Shown: positions 39,761-49,315 of the stretch, one piece after another
Layout of the letters: every line of letters begins with the position of its first letter
Numbering within the stretch: position 1 is the first letter of the stretch
From: Meira nashicola
Lineage: Eukaryota > Basidiomycota > Exobasidiomycetes > Exobasidiales > Brachybasidiaceae
DNA length: 64,000 nucleotides
NCBI GenBank assembly: GCA_001600355.1
Contig: BCJU01000001.1
Coordinates: 3,059,178 to 3,123,177, forward strand
Direction of reading: 5' to 3'
The notes under the pieces: model-generated
What the model was told of the DNA's origin: nothing
Seen by the model: only the letters and a program-made list of their open reading frames with translations
Databases searched by the model: none
Position numbers and translations under genes: made by a program

Positions 39761-40502
39761 GATTTTTTAGTTATTTTTCCTTCTTTTTCGGACGTGTAGT
39801 GCGTTAAGCGTGCTTTGTGTACAGTGAAACGCGCTGTTTTTCCAAATGAAATGATCTCCATCGAAATTAATTATCATCGACACTTGCTCTAACAAAGATG
39901 GCATTCGAAGGACTCGTCGTTATTTCATTATTATTTTCCAAAATCATTTTGCGATGCTTGACTTCAGTGAACGTTTCAGGCCACTCCCAACCCCTTTTTG
40001 GCCGATGTTCGTCGGGTCTTTCTTTTTTTTTGTTAGTGAAATTATTTTTAATTCTGCCAACATATTTTTTCCTTTTTTATCATCAATGAAATGTAATTGG
40101 CATACGTTTTATAAATTTCAAGAGTATGGAAAACCGAAAAACTTATCCATTCATTTATGTAGTGATTTTGGAATTGTGTTTGCAAATATTCATGAATGCT
40201 TTTATTATTTATAATAAAGTTATATTTATCAATTAATTTGCATTTTTTTTTAAAAAAGGGAATTTTCAATTTCGATGTATCTTGAAACATTAAACAATAT
40301 TTTAAGTCACAAACAATCTCATTTGAATTTTTTATGATCTGCAAAAGCTTTTAAAAGCCAAAAAAGAAATTATTGCAGGGAAAAGGAGGAAGGATTATGT
40401 TGTTATTTCATAATTTCAAAAGGCTTTATGAGTGACATATTCATTCTCATTTCTTTCTATTTTGTTTGAATATATTACACTAATTTACAATGATACAATT
40501 TT
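39761..40502. other. Very AT-rich intergenic stretch
   Basis: Long A/T runs, especially at 40020-40350, between the tRNA and the BMT5 3' end. No CDS or RNA gene is supported. The base composition is clearly more AT-rich than other gaps in the window. Confidence 0.6.
39763..39768 (+). terminator. Pol III terminator of tRNA-Val
   Basis: Six consecutive T residues three bases after the tRNA discriminator base. Confidence 0.8.
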
Positions 40503-41774
40503 TTATCCAGCTAGACCGAATTGCCATGTACGACAAGAAGCACGCTGTTCGTCAACATGATTCCCTCTTAAGATTTCTTCATTTTCTGCTTTGCTCACGC
40601 CTTCTTTCCAACCTATAGTTCTTCGATGTGCATATCCTGGCCAATCTTTTGGATCAAATGCAAAACTCTGCCAAATCAAATATCCTTTTCGGCCTTCACT
40701 ATTCTTTTTGGTTGTTTTTGATGTATGTGAATTGCTTAATTCGATTATTTTCGCAATCACGTCTATATCTTCTCTAGAAGGCATTCGAATACCTTTTCCA
40801 GGCGAAGGTGCACTTTGAATAATCGTTTGCCAAATTGATGAAATCCTCTTTGCTAATGTGGCAACGTCCCATAGTGTGTATGGCTTGCAATCTCGTAAAG
40901 TTATCAAAATACTGCCAGCATGCGGCAATGGACGAACAATAGTCGGCTGCACTGAATTTGGTATTTCCTCATTCGTATCGGAGAAATCCAATTCGTTATC
41001 CGAAATTGCTTCAAATTCAAACTCATCATCTTCATCCTGCTCTTCATTATCTCTTTTTCTCTTTTGAGTTTGAGGTTTACCAAGCTGTTTTTGAACATAG
41101 ATAGGAGGCTGACCTGAATTCAAAAGAGGTGCAGCACTGATCAAGAATCGGATTAACAAAAGCTGATTTGCTAGCACATTTCTAGATTCATCTTTATGTC
41201 CTGCTCCAACATGTGGAAAATTGAAAACGATTTTATTCCAGCTTGCAGGAGAAGTATTGGATTTGATCGATTTTGTCACCTTTTGAAGGCCTTTATGGGC
41301 TAATAAATTTCCTGCATCAACTCCAAATAATACAATATCTTCTCTTCCAGCAATTGAACGTATCTCTTTCACATTATTTTCAGCGTCTGGATATTTTTGA
41401 TAACATTGTTTCTCATTATCAAATGCAGTTGCAACAATATGCGAAGGAGAATGATTATGCGGAGGTTGAAGAAGAGATTTTGTAAATGAAAAATTTCCCT
41501 CTCCGACCAATAAAATCGTTTCATTTTGTTGAAACATGTTTATACGAGGCCTTTTAACCTTTTCCGTGCTTGAGTTTATCACATGTTTATTTTGCTCTTT
41601 AGCCTCCTTACCATTCGAAACAGCCTCATTTTTCTTCTTTTTATTCGTACCTGCTCCATTCTTTATACTTATCGCCTTTCTCTGTGCTGCTTCTTTCACT
41701 TTTTCTTCTTTCAAAGCCTGCGTCTTTTTCGCTTCATGAGCTCGAAAGGCATTTTTAAGATTCTTCTTTGCCAT
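40503..41774 (-). CDS. BMT5: 25S rRNA (uridine-N3)-methyltransferase, BMT5-like
   Basis: 423 residues from ATG at 41774 (MAKKNLKNAFRAHEAKK); the open frame upstream uses TTG and is not needed. A Lys-rich N-terminus (about 70 residues) is followed by the DUF2431/BMT5-like Rossmann methyltransferase domain: ILLVGEGNFSFTKSLL (SAM-binding loop, GEGNFSF at 91-97), ATAFDNEKQC, FGVDAGNL, then IVFNFPHVGAGHKDESRNVLANQLLL, the strongest family block. An acidic insert (EEQDEDDEFEFEAISDNELD) separates this from the last part, which carries ILITLRDCKPYTLWDV and ends YAHRRTIGW. Known: Bmt5 methylates one uridine of 25S rRNA in the nucleolus. The insert is larger than in yeast Bmt5. Divergent from the C2 gene, 569 bp apart. 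Confidence 0.92.
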   Translation of the reverse strand: MAKKNLKNAFRAHEAKKTQALKEEKVKEAAQRKAISIKNGAGTNKKKKNEAVSNGKEAKEQNKHVINSSTEKVKRPRINMFQQNETILLVGEGNFSFTKSLLQPPHNHSPSHIVATAFDNEKQCYQKYPDAENNVKEIRSIAGREDIVLFGVDAGNLLAHKGLQKVTKSIKSNTSPASWNKIVFNFPHVGAGHKDESRNVLANQLLLIRFLISAAPLLNSGQPPIYVQKQLGKPQTQKRKRDNEEQDEDDEFEFEAISDNELDFSDTNEEIPNSVQPTIVRPLPHAGSILITLRDCKPYTLWDVATLAKRISSIWQTIIQSAPSPGKGIRMPSREDIDVIAKIIELSNSHTSKTTKKNSEGRKGYLIWQSFAFDPKDWPGYAHRRTIGWKEGVSKAENEEILRGNHVDEQRASCRTWQFGLAG

Positions 41775-42343
41775 AACCTTTGCTTTGTCAAGGTTTGAGG
41801 AAAAGGCAAAGAAGAAATCATACGCAGAAGTGGAGCTTTCCAACTTTGTTTTTTTGTCAAATTTTAAGCTTGGACTTGTAGATTTTTTCCGAGCTAAGTG
41901 GACACAGCTTTTTCGTTACCGAGCAACCAAAGACAATGTACTCCGACGCGTAATGGGAAATAACATCAACACACAGCAGACACGCATATAATTATGCACA
42001 ATACACCGCTTCTGAACGAGTGAATGTGCAAGTGTTTGTCTCTTTTCTCACTTTCGAGCACGGCCAAAAATGAACACGTTTCGGCAAAAGGCTGCTTGCG
42101 TGCCTTTTATAATAGCAAAATGCACATTCGGAATGCATACATGGTAGGCTATGAGATTGTGCTTTTTGACCATCATCATATTACCTTGTAGGTAGATTTG
42201 TGATAAACTGTAAGTCTAACAAAAGTGCAAGATTAATTCTAAGATAGGAGCGGTGTGCAGTTCATCACCATAACAAAATTAAAGTGGTTCACTCCATTCG
42301 CGCTCCTTAAAACCGCCCAATCAATACAGACAAGGCAGCCAAG
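41775..42343. other. Divergent promoter region, BMT5 and C2 protein
   Basis: 569 bp without a gene. No distinctive elements beyond AT-rich tracts and a few short direct CATAC/TGCAC repeats. Confidence 0.5.
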
Positions 42344-44917
42344 ATGAGTACAAAGAAAGAACCCAATCATCGTGGTACGCTGGTATGCGTAGTCTTGAAA
42401 GCGAAAAATTTGCCCAATAAACGATCTATTGGAAAACAAGATCCATATTGCGTTCTTCAGATGGGTACAGAACAACAAAAGACAAAGCCGGACAAGAGAG
42501 GAGGTCAACATCCTACGTGGGACGAACAATTGCATTTCGAAATTTTTGAAGATATGGAAGATCAATTACGCAGAAAGAGCGCAGACGAAAACGGATCGAT
42601 CTCACAAGCCACAACATTATCATCTGCCACAAAAAGGAAAGATAAGAGTGGAAAAACGTTACGAGTATCTTGTTATGCAGACGATAACAAAGAGCCAGAA
42701 TTTATTGGTGAAGGATTTGTGGATTTGACGGATACATTGCGAAGCGGTGAATTTGATGAATGGGTTACTATCAAAGCCAAAGATCGATACGCTGGAGAAG
42801 TATATCTGGAACTTACCTTTTACTCTTCTGCCGCACCTCCCAAACCGAAAAAGACACCCAAACCGTACGTTGGAGCGAATACGACATATGGAGGTGCAGG
42901 AACATTCTCGGAAGATTTTGATGAATCTGAATTCGCACCTCGGCCGCCGGAAAAGCAATCTTCGGGTCATGCTCCTATCCCGTCCGGGTTCATGCATGGT
43001 GCAGGTAGCGCAAGCTCATCGCAATTAACAGCAAAGCCACCTCAACATGCCAGGCGTGGTCAAAATACTTCGGGAATGACTTCCTCTCACTCTCATGCAC
43101 AATTTGGAAGTATAGCAGGATCTGAAAGCGTGCCATCAGCATTGCGACCCAGTGCATCTTTGGCACAAATTGATTCATACACGCCTCCTTATGCACCTTC
43201 TCATATCCAACGTGAGAGAAGTCCAGCACCTTCATCAACTCCTTCGGGTTTCCAAGATGGCCATCAAAGGTCAGAAAGTGCCGCAACGATTACGCCGTCA
43301 CCCAGTGCACAATTTTACGGGCATAGATTACCAGATGCAGCACCGTCAACAATTGTCGCTCAACGTATGCAAGAGAATTTACGAAGACAAAGTCAACAAA
43401 TGCCCAGCAGCAGTACGTACAGTCAATTGCCACACTCAACATCTGTTTCCACAATTCGACCAGGGCATGGCGGAGGAAGTATGAGTGAGATAGGAGGTGG
43501 TGTGGATGAGCTTGTTGGGTCTATGTCATCTATATCCATGAATCACATCCCGCAAGGTCCAAATACAAATGAGGCAACACAACAACATCCGGGAATGATC
43601 GCGACTGCTCCTTCGAGTCAAAATTTGACGCAATATCCACCTTATCATCCTCAAAATGGAAGTTATAGTCAGTCGATCGTTACATCACCTGTGGGTGGCA
43701 TACCACCGAGTATGAGCATCGATCAATTTGGCCGTCAAGTGTTGACTCAAGCACCTCCTACCGTACCTGGACAATCTGGCGCTCAACACTATGCATATGG
43801 TGCACCTCCTCAACAGCAACCGCATCAAGAAGTATATCAACAACCTTTTCAACCACCCACTTCTCCTGCCCCACCTTCTAATGCAATTTATGCTACCTCT
43901 TCGCCATATCCTGTACCTCCCACGGCAGCTTACAATTCTACGCCTGTTCAACAGCAGCAATCAGCTTCGCATTTGGTGCCTTCGCAGAGTACGAACTTCA
44001 GACCTGCTTCACCAGGTATACCTGGTGCTCAGCAGGCACCTCAACCTCCTCCGCCACGAACACATACACCTGGTGGGTATCACGCCTTACCCACCCCTCC
44101 AACAAATCAATCAAGTCAACAAAACTTAAACGAAGCGCGTGCTCCATCTCCTCTACCTTATCAAACCAATAATGCCCAATATCCTCCTGCACCCGCTTCG
44201 TATATCGGTCAACCGCATGCAATGTCAAATCCAAGCAGTTCTACTTCGCCTCCAAAACCTTCTGGAAGACCTTTGCCATCCACAACGCCAACACCTGGTC
44301 CCGGAATTTCCAGCACACCATCTCCCTCTCCCTATAATCAAGCCGGACAGCCGGTATCTGGAAGTGGATATTATGGCGTTCCACCTTCACAAATCAATCC
44401 AAATTATCAACAACCATCTCAACAACAACAATATGCTCAAATGCCTGGTCAACCAATCCCGAGTCCATCTCCTCAAGCTGGTTTGCCTACCCAACAGCAA
44501 GAAGGACATCCGCAAGTATACGGTAGTCAAGTAAGCTATCCTCCTCAACAACCGCTTCAAGAAGTGCAATATAACGGATATGCACCTCAGCAAGGTTATG
44601 CACCACAGCCGGGTGGTATGGTACCATCAATGTCCAGCACACATATGGTTCACTATCCTCCACCGCCTCCAGGACCAAAGCCATCCGAATATGCCGGTCA
44701 TAGTCCTGTAAATCATTATGGTCATCCTCCTCCTGTACAACAGCAGCAGATGGGTCAATATGCTTACCAACATCCAGGTGTGCATCCGGAGGCTGGTGCA
44801 CAACAGCAAGGTCAGCCATACAATATGCCATCTGCACCATCACAACATTTTACACCTCCAAATCAACCGCAGCAATACTATCATCCGACACATTCTCCAG
44901 CACCAACGCCGTATTAG
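42344..44917 (+). CDS. C2-domain protein with Pro/Gln-rich tail (Fic1/Inn1-like)
   Basis: 857 residues, one exon. An N-terminal C2 domain spans about 10-155 (GTLVCVVLKAKNLPNKRSIG, KQDPYCVLQMG, HPTWDEQLHFEIFED, EFIGEGFVDLTD, YAGEVYLELTFY). Some Ca-binding Asp are kept (KQDPYC, YADDN), others not obvious. The remaining ~700 residues are low complexity and rich in Pro, Gln, Ser and Tyr, with many PxxP motifs and polyQ clusters. This architecture matches fission yeast Fic1 and budding yeast Inn1, which act in septum formation by binding SH3 proteins (Cdc15, Imp2, Hof1, Cyk3). The assignment rests on architecture; the tail is too simple for homology. Likely cytosolic, recruited to the division site. 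Confidence 0.9.
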   Translation: MSTKKEPNHRGTLVCVVLKAKNLPNKRSIGKQDPYCVLQMGTEQQKTKPDKRGGQHPTWDEQLHFEIFEDMEDQLRRKSADENGSISQATTLSSATKRKDKSGKTLRVSCYADDNKEPEFIGEGFVDLTDTLRSGEFDEWVTIKAKDRYAGEVYLELTFYSSAAPPKPKKTPKPYVGANTTYGGAGTFSEDFDESEFAPRPPEKQSSGHAPIPSGFMHGAGSASSSQLTAKPPQHARRGQNTSGMTSSHSHAQFGSIAGSESVPSALRPSASLAQIDSYTPPYAPSHIQRERSPAPSSTPSGFQDGHQRSESAATITPSPSAQFYGHRLPDAAPSTIVAQRMQENLRRQSQQMPSSSTYSQLPHSTSVSTIRPGHGGGSMSEIGGGVDELVGSMSSISMNHIPQGPNTNEATQQHPGMIATAPSSQNLTQYPPYHPQNGSYSQSIVTSPVGGIPPSMSIDQFGRQVLTQAPPTVPGQSGAQHYAYGAPPQQQPHQEVYQQPFQPPTSPAPPSNAIYATSSPYPVPPTAAYNSTPVQQQQSASHLVPSQSTNFRPASPGIPGAQQAPQPPPPRTHTPGGYHALPTPPTNQSSQQNLNEARAPSPLPYQTNNAQYPPAPASYIGQPHAMSNPSSSTSPPKPSGRPLPSTTPTPGPGISSTPSPSPYNQAGQPVSGSGYYGVPPSQINPNYQQPSQQQQYAQMPGQPIPSPSPQAGLPTQQQEGHPQVYGSQVSYPPQQPLQEVQYNGYAPQQGYAPQPGGMVPSMSSTHMVHYPPPPPGPKPSEYAGHSPVNHYGHPPPVQQQQMGQYAYQHPGVHPEAGAQQQGQPYNMPSAPSQHFTPPNQPQQYYHPTHSPAPTPY

Positions 44918-45135
44918 CGAGGTGAAAGAGGATAAGGGTAGAATTGACGAGAAATACGACAAATCACCAACTCTATTTGTAAATCTATTCCACCTTACGG
45001 ACTTTTTACGATCGCTTAATCAAGCTTTGCGTTTTTAGATATTTGCTCACATTATCTTATTTGTATCATGAATGATTGCAATTATACGAATGTGCTCTAT
45101 TGTACAATATTGAAGGGTATTTAAACTTTTGCAGA

Positions 45136-46530
45136 TTAGACTTTTACATCAGGTAGGACATCAATTGTTTCGATCGGTAGGAGAATTTTGATAAGCGAAT
45201 GAAAGAGAACATCAACAGTGGCGATAATACAAAAGATGATGCCTGCGATAGGACCAACGGTACGGTAAAGCATTATTCGTTCTATGAATGAAGGTATCTC
45301 TTGCTTTTGTGCTGATGAATAAACCTTTTCGACACGTTGAGCGACATCTGACCAAGAATACATCTTTTGAACTGTTTCATGATATATTTGTGGATCGTGT
45401 TTGCCCGTTTTGACGTATTCGATAGCATCATGGACAATGTCAACGATATCATCCTCTTCTGGTTTGGCCAATCGAATCATATGAGGAGGTAAAACTTCCG
45501 GTATTCCTCCAACACGAGTAGAAACGACAAATAAGCCACAACTAGCAGCCTCAATAATGCCGGTTCCGAATGCCTCTGTAAGAGAAGTGTTGAGAAAGAT
45601 ATCGCCTCTGATCAAATGATCTCGCACATTTCCTTGACGAATTGCTCCACAAAGCTCTATTCGATCATACAAAGAATATTGTTCACGCACTTGTTCTAAT
45701 TCGATCCTCTTTGGGCCATCGCCACCAATGATGAATGAAATTTCTGGATGTTGTATGCACAATCTGGGTATCGCTCCAACCAATAAGTCTATCCCTTTCC
45801 GATACATAAGTCGACTTAAAAGTACAATGGTAATTTTGTCTTTTGTTTTCTCACAAATCTCTGCCCTTGGTGTAAATTGTTCAGAGACGATGGCATTCGG
45901 AATCACAAAAACCTTTGATGGATCTTTGATGTTTGCACGTAAGACTGTATTCTCTTTTGCTGTATGACTTACGCAGATCACATGATCGATATCGGACAAG
46001 AAGAAGTGTAATAGCTTGTTTGTCAATATTGATGCCGTATCGGCAAATCCAAAGAGGCTATGATCGGTAAATACGGTTCGCAAACCCATCGTTCGTCCAT
46101 GCAATAAAGCCTCCAATCCCATCGAACTTAAAGCTTGATGAGCGTGAATGATTTGAATATTTTCACGAATGAGAATCGATCGAAGGATAGGAAAAAATGC
46201 GAAAAAGTTTGGCAATGTATCTTGACGTGCTATTACACGATAAGGAATATGATAAACTTTTAATCCTGAAGAAAGATATCGAACACTTGAGCGATCAGGT
46301 TCGTATGCATGCGTTATGACGATAACTTTATGACCTCTTCTCATCAAATGTTGACTTAATGCGTAAATATGTCCTTCTACTCCGCCTACATTTGGATAGA
46401 AAAAGTCAGAAACCATTGCAATGTTTAGATTGCCATTCTGATTGACATTTGCTCTCGATTCAATTTGAGAATTTTGCTCTCCCTTTGAGATTTGAGAGAA
46501 TATCGGATCATCTTGCTTCACATTCGACAT
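45136..46530 (-). CDS. GPI3: GPI-GlcNAc transferase catalytic subunit (PIG-A/GPI3)
   Basis: 464 residues, ATG at 46530. GT4-family glycosyltransferase: MVSDFFYPNVGGVEGHIYAL begins the PIGA domain, followed by HAHQALSSMGLEALLHGRTM, FTDHSLFGFAD and VICVSHTAKENTVLRA. The nucleotide-sugar part has VVLLSRLMYRKGIDLL, IIGGDGPKR and the EX7E motif EAFGTGIIEA. A single hydrophobic segment near the C-terminus (VGPIAGIIFCIIATVDVLF) anchors it in the ER. Known: it transfers GlcNAc from UDP-GlcNAc to phosphatidylinositol, the first step of GPI synthesis, within a complex with Gpi1, Gpi2, Gpi15 and others. It is divergent from THO1, with start codons 217 bp apart. The window also holds a candidate GPI-anchored product, the acid phosphatase. 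Confidence 0.97.
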   Translation of the reverse strand: MSNVKQDDPIFSQISKGEQNSQIESRANVNQNGNLNIAMVSDFFYPNVGGVEGHIYALSQHLMRRGHKVIVITHAYEPDRSSVRYLSSGLKVYHIPYRVIARQDTLPNFFAFFPILRSILIRENIQIIHAHQALSSMGLEALLHGRTMGLRTVFTDHSLFGFADTASILTNKLLHFFLSDIDHVICVSHTAKENTVLRANIKDPSKVFVIPNAIVSEQFTPRAEICEKTKDKITIVLLSRLMYRKGIDLLVGAIPRLCIQHPEISFIIGGDGPKRIELEQVREQYSLYDRIELCGAIRQGNVRDHLIRGDIFLNTSLTEAFGTGIIEAASCGLFVVSTRVGGIPEVLPPHMIRLAKPEEDDIVDIVHDAIEYVKTGKHDPQIYHETVQKMYSWSDVAQRVEKVYSSAQKQEIPSFIERIMLYRTVGPIAGIIFCIIATVDVLFHSLIKILLPIETIDVLPDVKV

Positions 46531-46747
46531 TCATGCCAGCACTCTTTATCGTGATGGAGTAAAGGTAACCTTTGTCCTGCAAAATTGACGGAAAAAGGTC
46601 CGTGCTTGCGGAGATGCATTTTAGTCTGCATTTCGTACGCGCTTTTCATTGTCGCACGCGTCAAGTATTTTAATTACACCTTTTTTGTGCATCAAGATCA
46701 TCATCCTTCGCGACCTCAACCCAATCATTAACAATTTTATTCTAAAA

Positions 46748-47670
46748 ATGGAAGCACAATTACAAGCATTAAAAGTTGTAGATCTGAAGAAGCTGTTAGG
46801 AGATGCAGCTTTGCCACAATCAGGAACAAAGGCAGAATTGATCAAGAGATTATTGGAAAATCCATCTGCAATTTCATCTTTGAATGGAGGGGGAGCAGAT
46901 GAAGAGGATCTATTAGGGTAAGTGCAAGGGAAAGTCCTTTCGTAAGACAATTGACATTTATCACAAATCTTATTTTTACAGAGAAACAACAGATGCACCA
47001 CAATCACTTTCAGCAGCACCAGCAGTCACAGTTCCATCAGCCAAACCAGCACCAGCAGCCGTACCAGTAACAGCTACACCCGCTACGACTGAAAGTGTGC
47101 CTGAACCCGTACCCGAAAAAGATGCTGAAACTCAAAAAGCAGAAGTGATTGCTGAATTGGAAAAGAGAAAAGCAAGAGCGATTAAATTCGGATTACCGGT
47201 AGAAGAAGTTGATGCTAAAATTCAAAGAATTCAAAAGTTCGGATTACAAGAAGAATCCGTTTCTTCGATAAATGCATTAGATGGAGAATTGAGAGGCGGA
47301 AAGAAGAAAAAGAAAGAAGCCAAAGTAGAGAAGAACGGAAATGGTCAAGCTTCTGAAAAGCCAGCCAAAAATGTCGAAAAGGTGAGTATTTGAGGAATCT
47401 AGGGGAATTTTAATAGCAGACTAATCATCGTTCATTCTATATATCTTTCCGACGGCACAGAAATCTGCTGCTCCTGCACCAGTCGTTGCACTAGACCCCG
47501 TTGAAGAGGAGAAGAAACGTAAGCGTGCTGAACGATTTGGTGTATCAGCTCCAGCTTTATCTAATGAAGTAAGTCTTTCTCGATAGACGCGGTATTTATT
47601 ATATCGACGATGAAGTATTGACCTTATTCTTTTACCTTGACAGCCTTCCGATAAAAAGGTTAAAATTTAA
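46748..47670 (+). CDS. THO1: SAP-domain mRNP protein, THO1/SARNP type (four exons)
   Basis: Exons 46748-46917, 46982-47381, 47461-47568 and 47644-47670 join to 234 residues. Introns are 64, 79 and 75 bp with GTAAGT, GTGAGT and GTAAGT donors; exon joins keep frame throughout. A SAP domain lies at 1-50 (LKVVDLKKLLGDAALPQSGTK, AELIKRLLE). A Pro/Ala-rich linker follows, then an AEVIAELEKRKARAIKFGLP repeat and a second RAERFG motif (KRKRAERFGV), as in SARNP/CIP29 and Tho1. The last exon codes only PSDKKVKI, a basic end resembling a nuclear signal. Known: it binds RNA and DNA in the nucleus and associates with THO/TREX-type mRNA export factors. The first ATG after a short leader was chosen. Confidence 0.92.
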
Positions 47671-49315
47671 ACTAGGTTGCAAAAGAAAAACTAAGACTGT
47701 ATCATTTTATTCCATTTAATCTTGTGCTTAAAAATATGTTATTCATGTAATAAAGAAGCTTATGTATGTGGCGAACCTTGCAATAGTGCTTTCACTTGAA
47801 CCCTGCAGCGGGATTATGAGGAGGATATTAACTGATAGCTTATAGTATAGGCCTAAATACCTCCTTGTTAATTCCCATGTTTGTATGCAGGGATCAGACG
47901 AACGTGGGCTCGATCCACGTGATAGGTTCACGACGCGACGCGCCCCCCAGTCAGCAGCTTTTCCGTTCAATCATTCTACACTTAAAGTACATGACATTCT
48001 TTTTTTCGGGGGCGAGATTTAGCGTAACGGTAACAGTGTATGTAATACATAGATTGAACCTTAATTCTTATGCAGATTGTACATTAATACACATTGTTGA
48101 GAATCAGGACCTATCAAATTGGCAATTGAAAAGAATGAATTGGTGAATGAGAACATGAGGAATGAAAGCAAAATAGCAGTATGATTTACTTGTTTAGCTT
48201 CATTTTAAACCAACACCAACAACAACAACACGAAGGACGCGCCACGCGAAAAAAAAAGGGCGCAATTGGGCTATTGCCTGTTGCATGTAGGTAGTCTCTT
48301 GCATTTACGCAGGGGCGGAGAATCATTTATGTACGAGTAGTTTCTGTGCTTATCCTGTTGCTATTTCTGCCTCTTTTTCTTTCTTTTCAAAGGGAGGACG
48401 GAGCAGCACTAAAGTACGTTCATTGTTTATGTATCAGAAAACATTTATGCTTTAAGCTAAGGACCCGAGAAATGTATGACTGAAAAAGTGCGTTAGAGGA
48501 AGGTATGCAGGAAATAATCTTCTCTTCCATCTCTTACATGCCATTCCGTCTGAAATAGGGTACATACAAAGATAACTACTGCATCAAATCTCTGTTTTGA
48601 CATCAATCTTGCTCAATTCTAGAGTAAAGATATCTCTTTTCCGGCACATACACGCTATTCAAAGTCTCACTATTGGTCCAGTTCAACGGAAACCAGTATA
48701 TACATACTCCTGGCCGAATCGATTTTGGTAAGTTTGTCGTGTTTGTTCTTTTGCTCAAGAATTGGGAACAATATCCCCTGCATGCCGATACTATCAATTT
48801 AAATTACATGTACATATGCTGTATATTTGGGTCGTTGCTATGTATGTATCCAAATTTAGTATCAGCAATCTTTCCCTCATCAATTGTTCAATCTTCAAGT
48901 TTCACAAGCTCACTAACAAAAATCTGCTCCTCCTCATAATTATATGTAGATCACAACAATAACAAAAAACAACGTTGGGCAAAAGTGTGGCTCGACAAAC
49001 GCGCGCTATAGGCCTGTACCCCAATTTCGCGTCAAAAAAAGCAACACGCTCTCTACACGCTTTTTTTTTCCTCCACCGTTTTGAGAAAAAAGAGGGGGCT
49101 AGGCCAGAGAAACAGTAGATTGTCACAACAAATACGCATTCATTCACATTCTATTCATTCATTCAACTTCATAAACTACCATCACCATCCTATACGCCCG
49201 ACCTTTTTTCGAATTCGCTGCTGGCTCAGCCGTACTTGCCGTCAAACTTGCCACTCTCTATAAAGTGCATCACAAAGTACGGTGCGTAATATAGAGATTC
49301 AAATTCAAGGCAAAA
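47671..49315. other. Intergenic, 1.6 kb between THO1 and the Wee1-like kinase
   Basis: No CDS is supported. A CGTGG/CCACG hairpin with a T-arm-like loop at 47898-47914 was examined as a tRNA and rejected. A CAA-type repeat occurs near 48215-48230, and an ATTCATTCA repeat lies in the kinase 5' leader near 49137-49165. Confidence 0.5.

Noticed and set aside
41775..41843. 23-residue extension of the BMT5-like protein
   Set aside because: It starts with TTG; MAKKNLKNAFRAHEAKK from 41774 resembles the known N-terminus.
42239..42565. 108-codon minus-strand ORF
   Set aside because: Antisense to the start of the C2 gene, which has a clear domain.
46649..46747. Upstream extension of THO1
   Set aside because: It starts at TTG and adds a hydrophobic stretch not found in SAP proteins; the ATG at 46748 begins right at the SAP domain.
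47898..47914. tRNA-like T arm (CGTGG/CCACG hairpin with a GCTCGAT loop)
   Set aside because: No matching acceptor, D or anticodon arms could be folded on either strand, and the B-box is imperfect.
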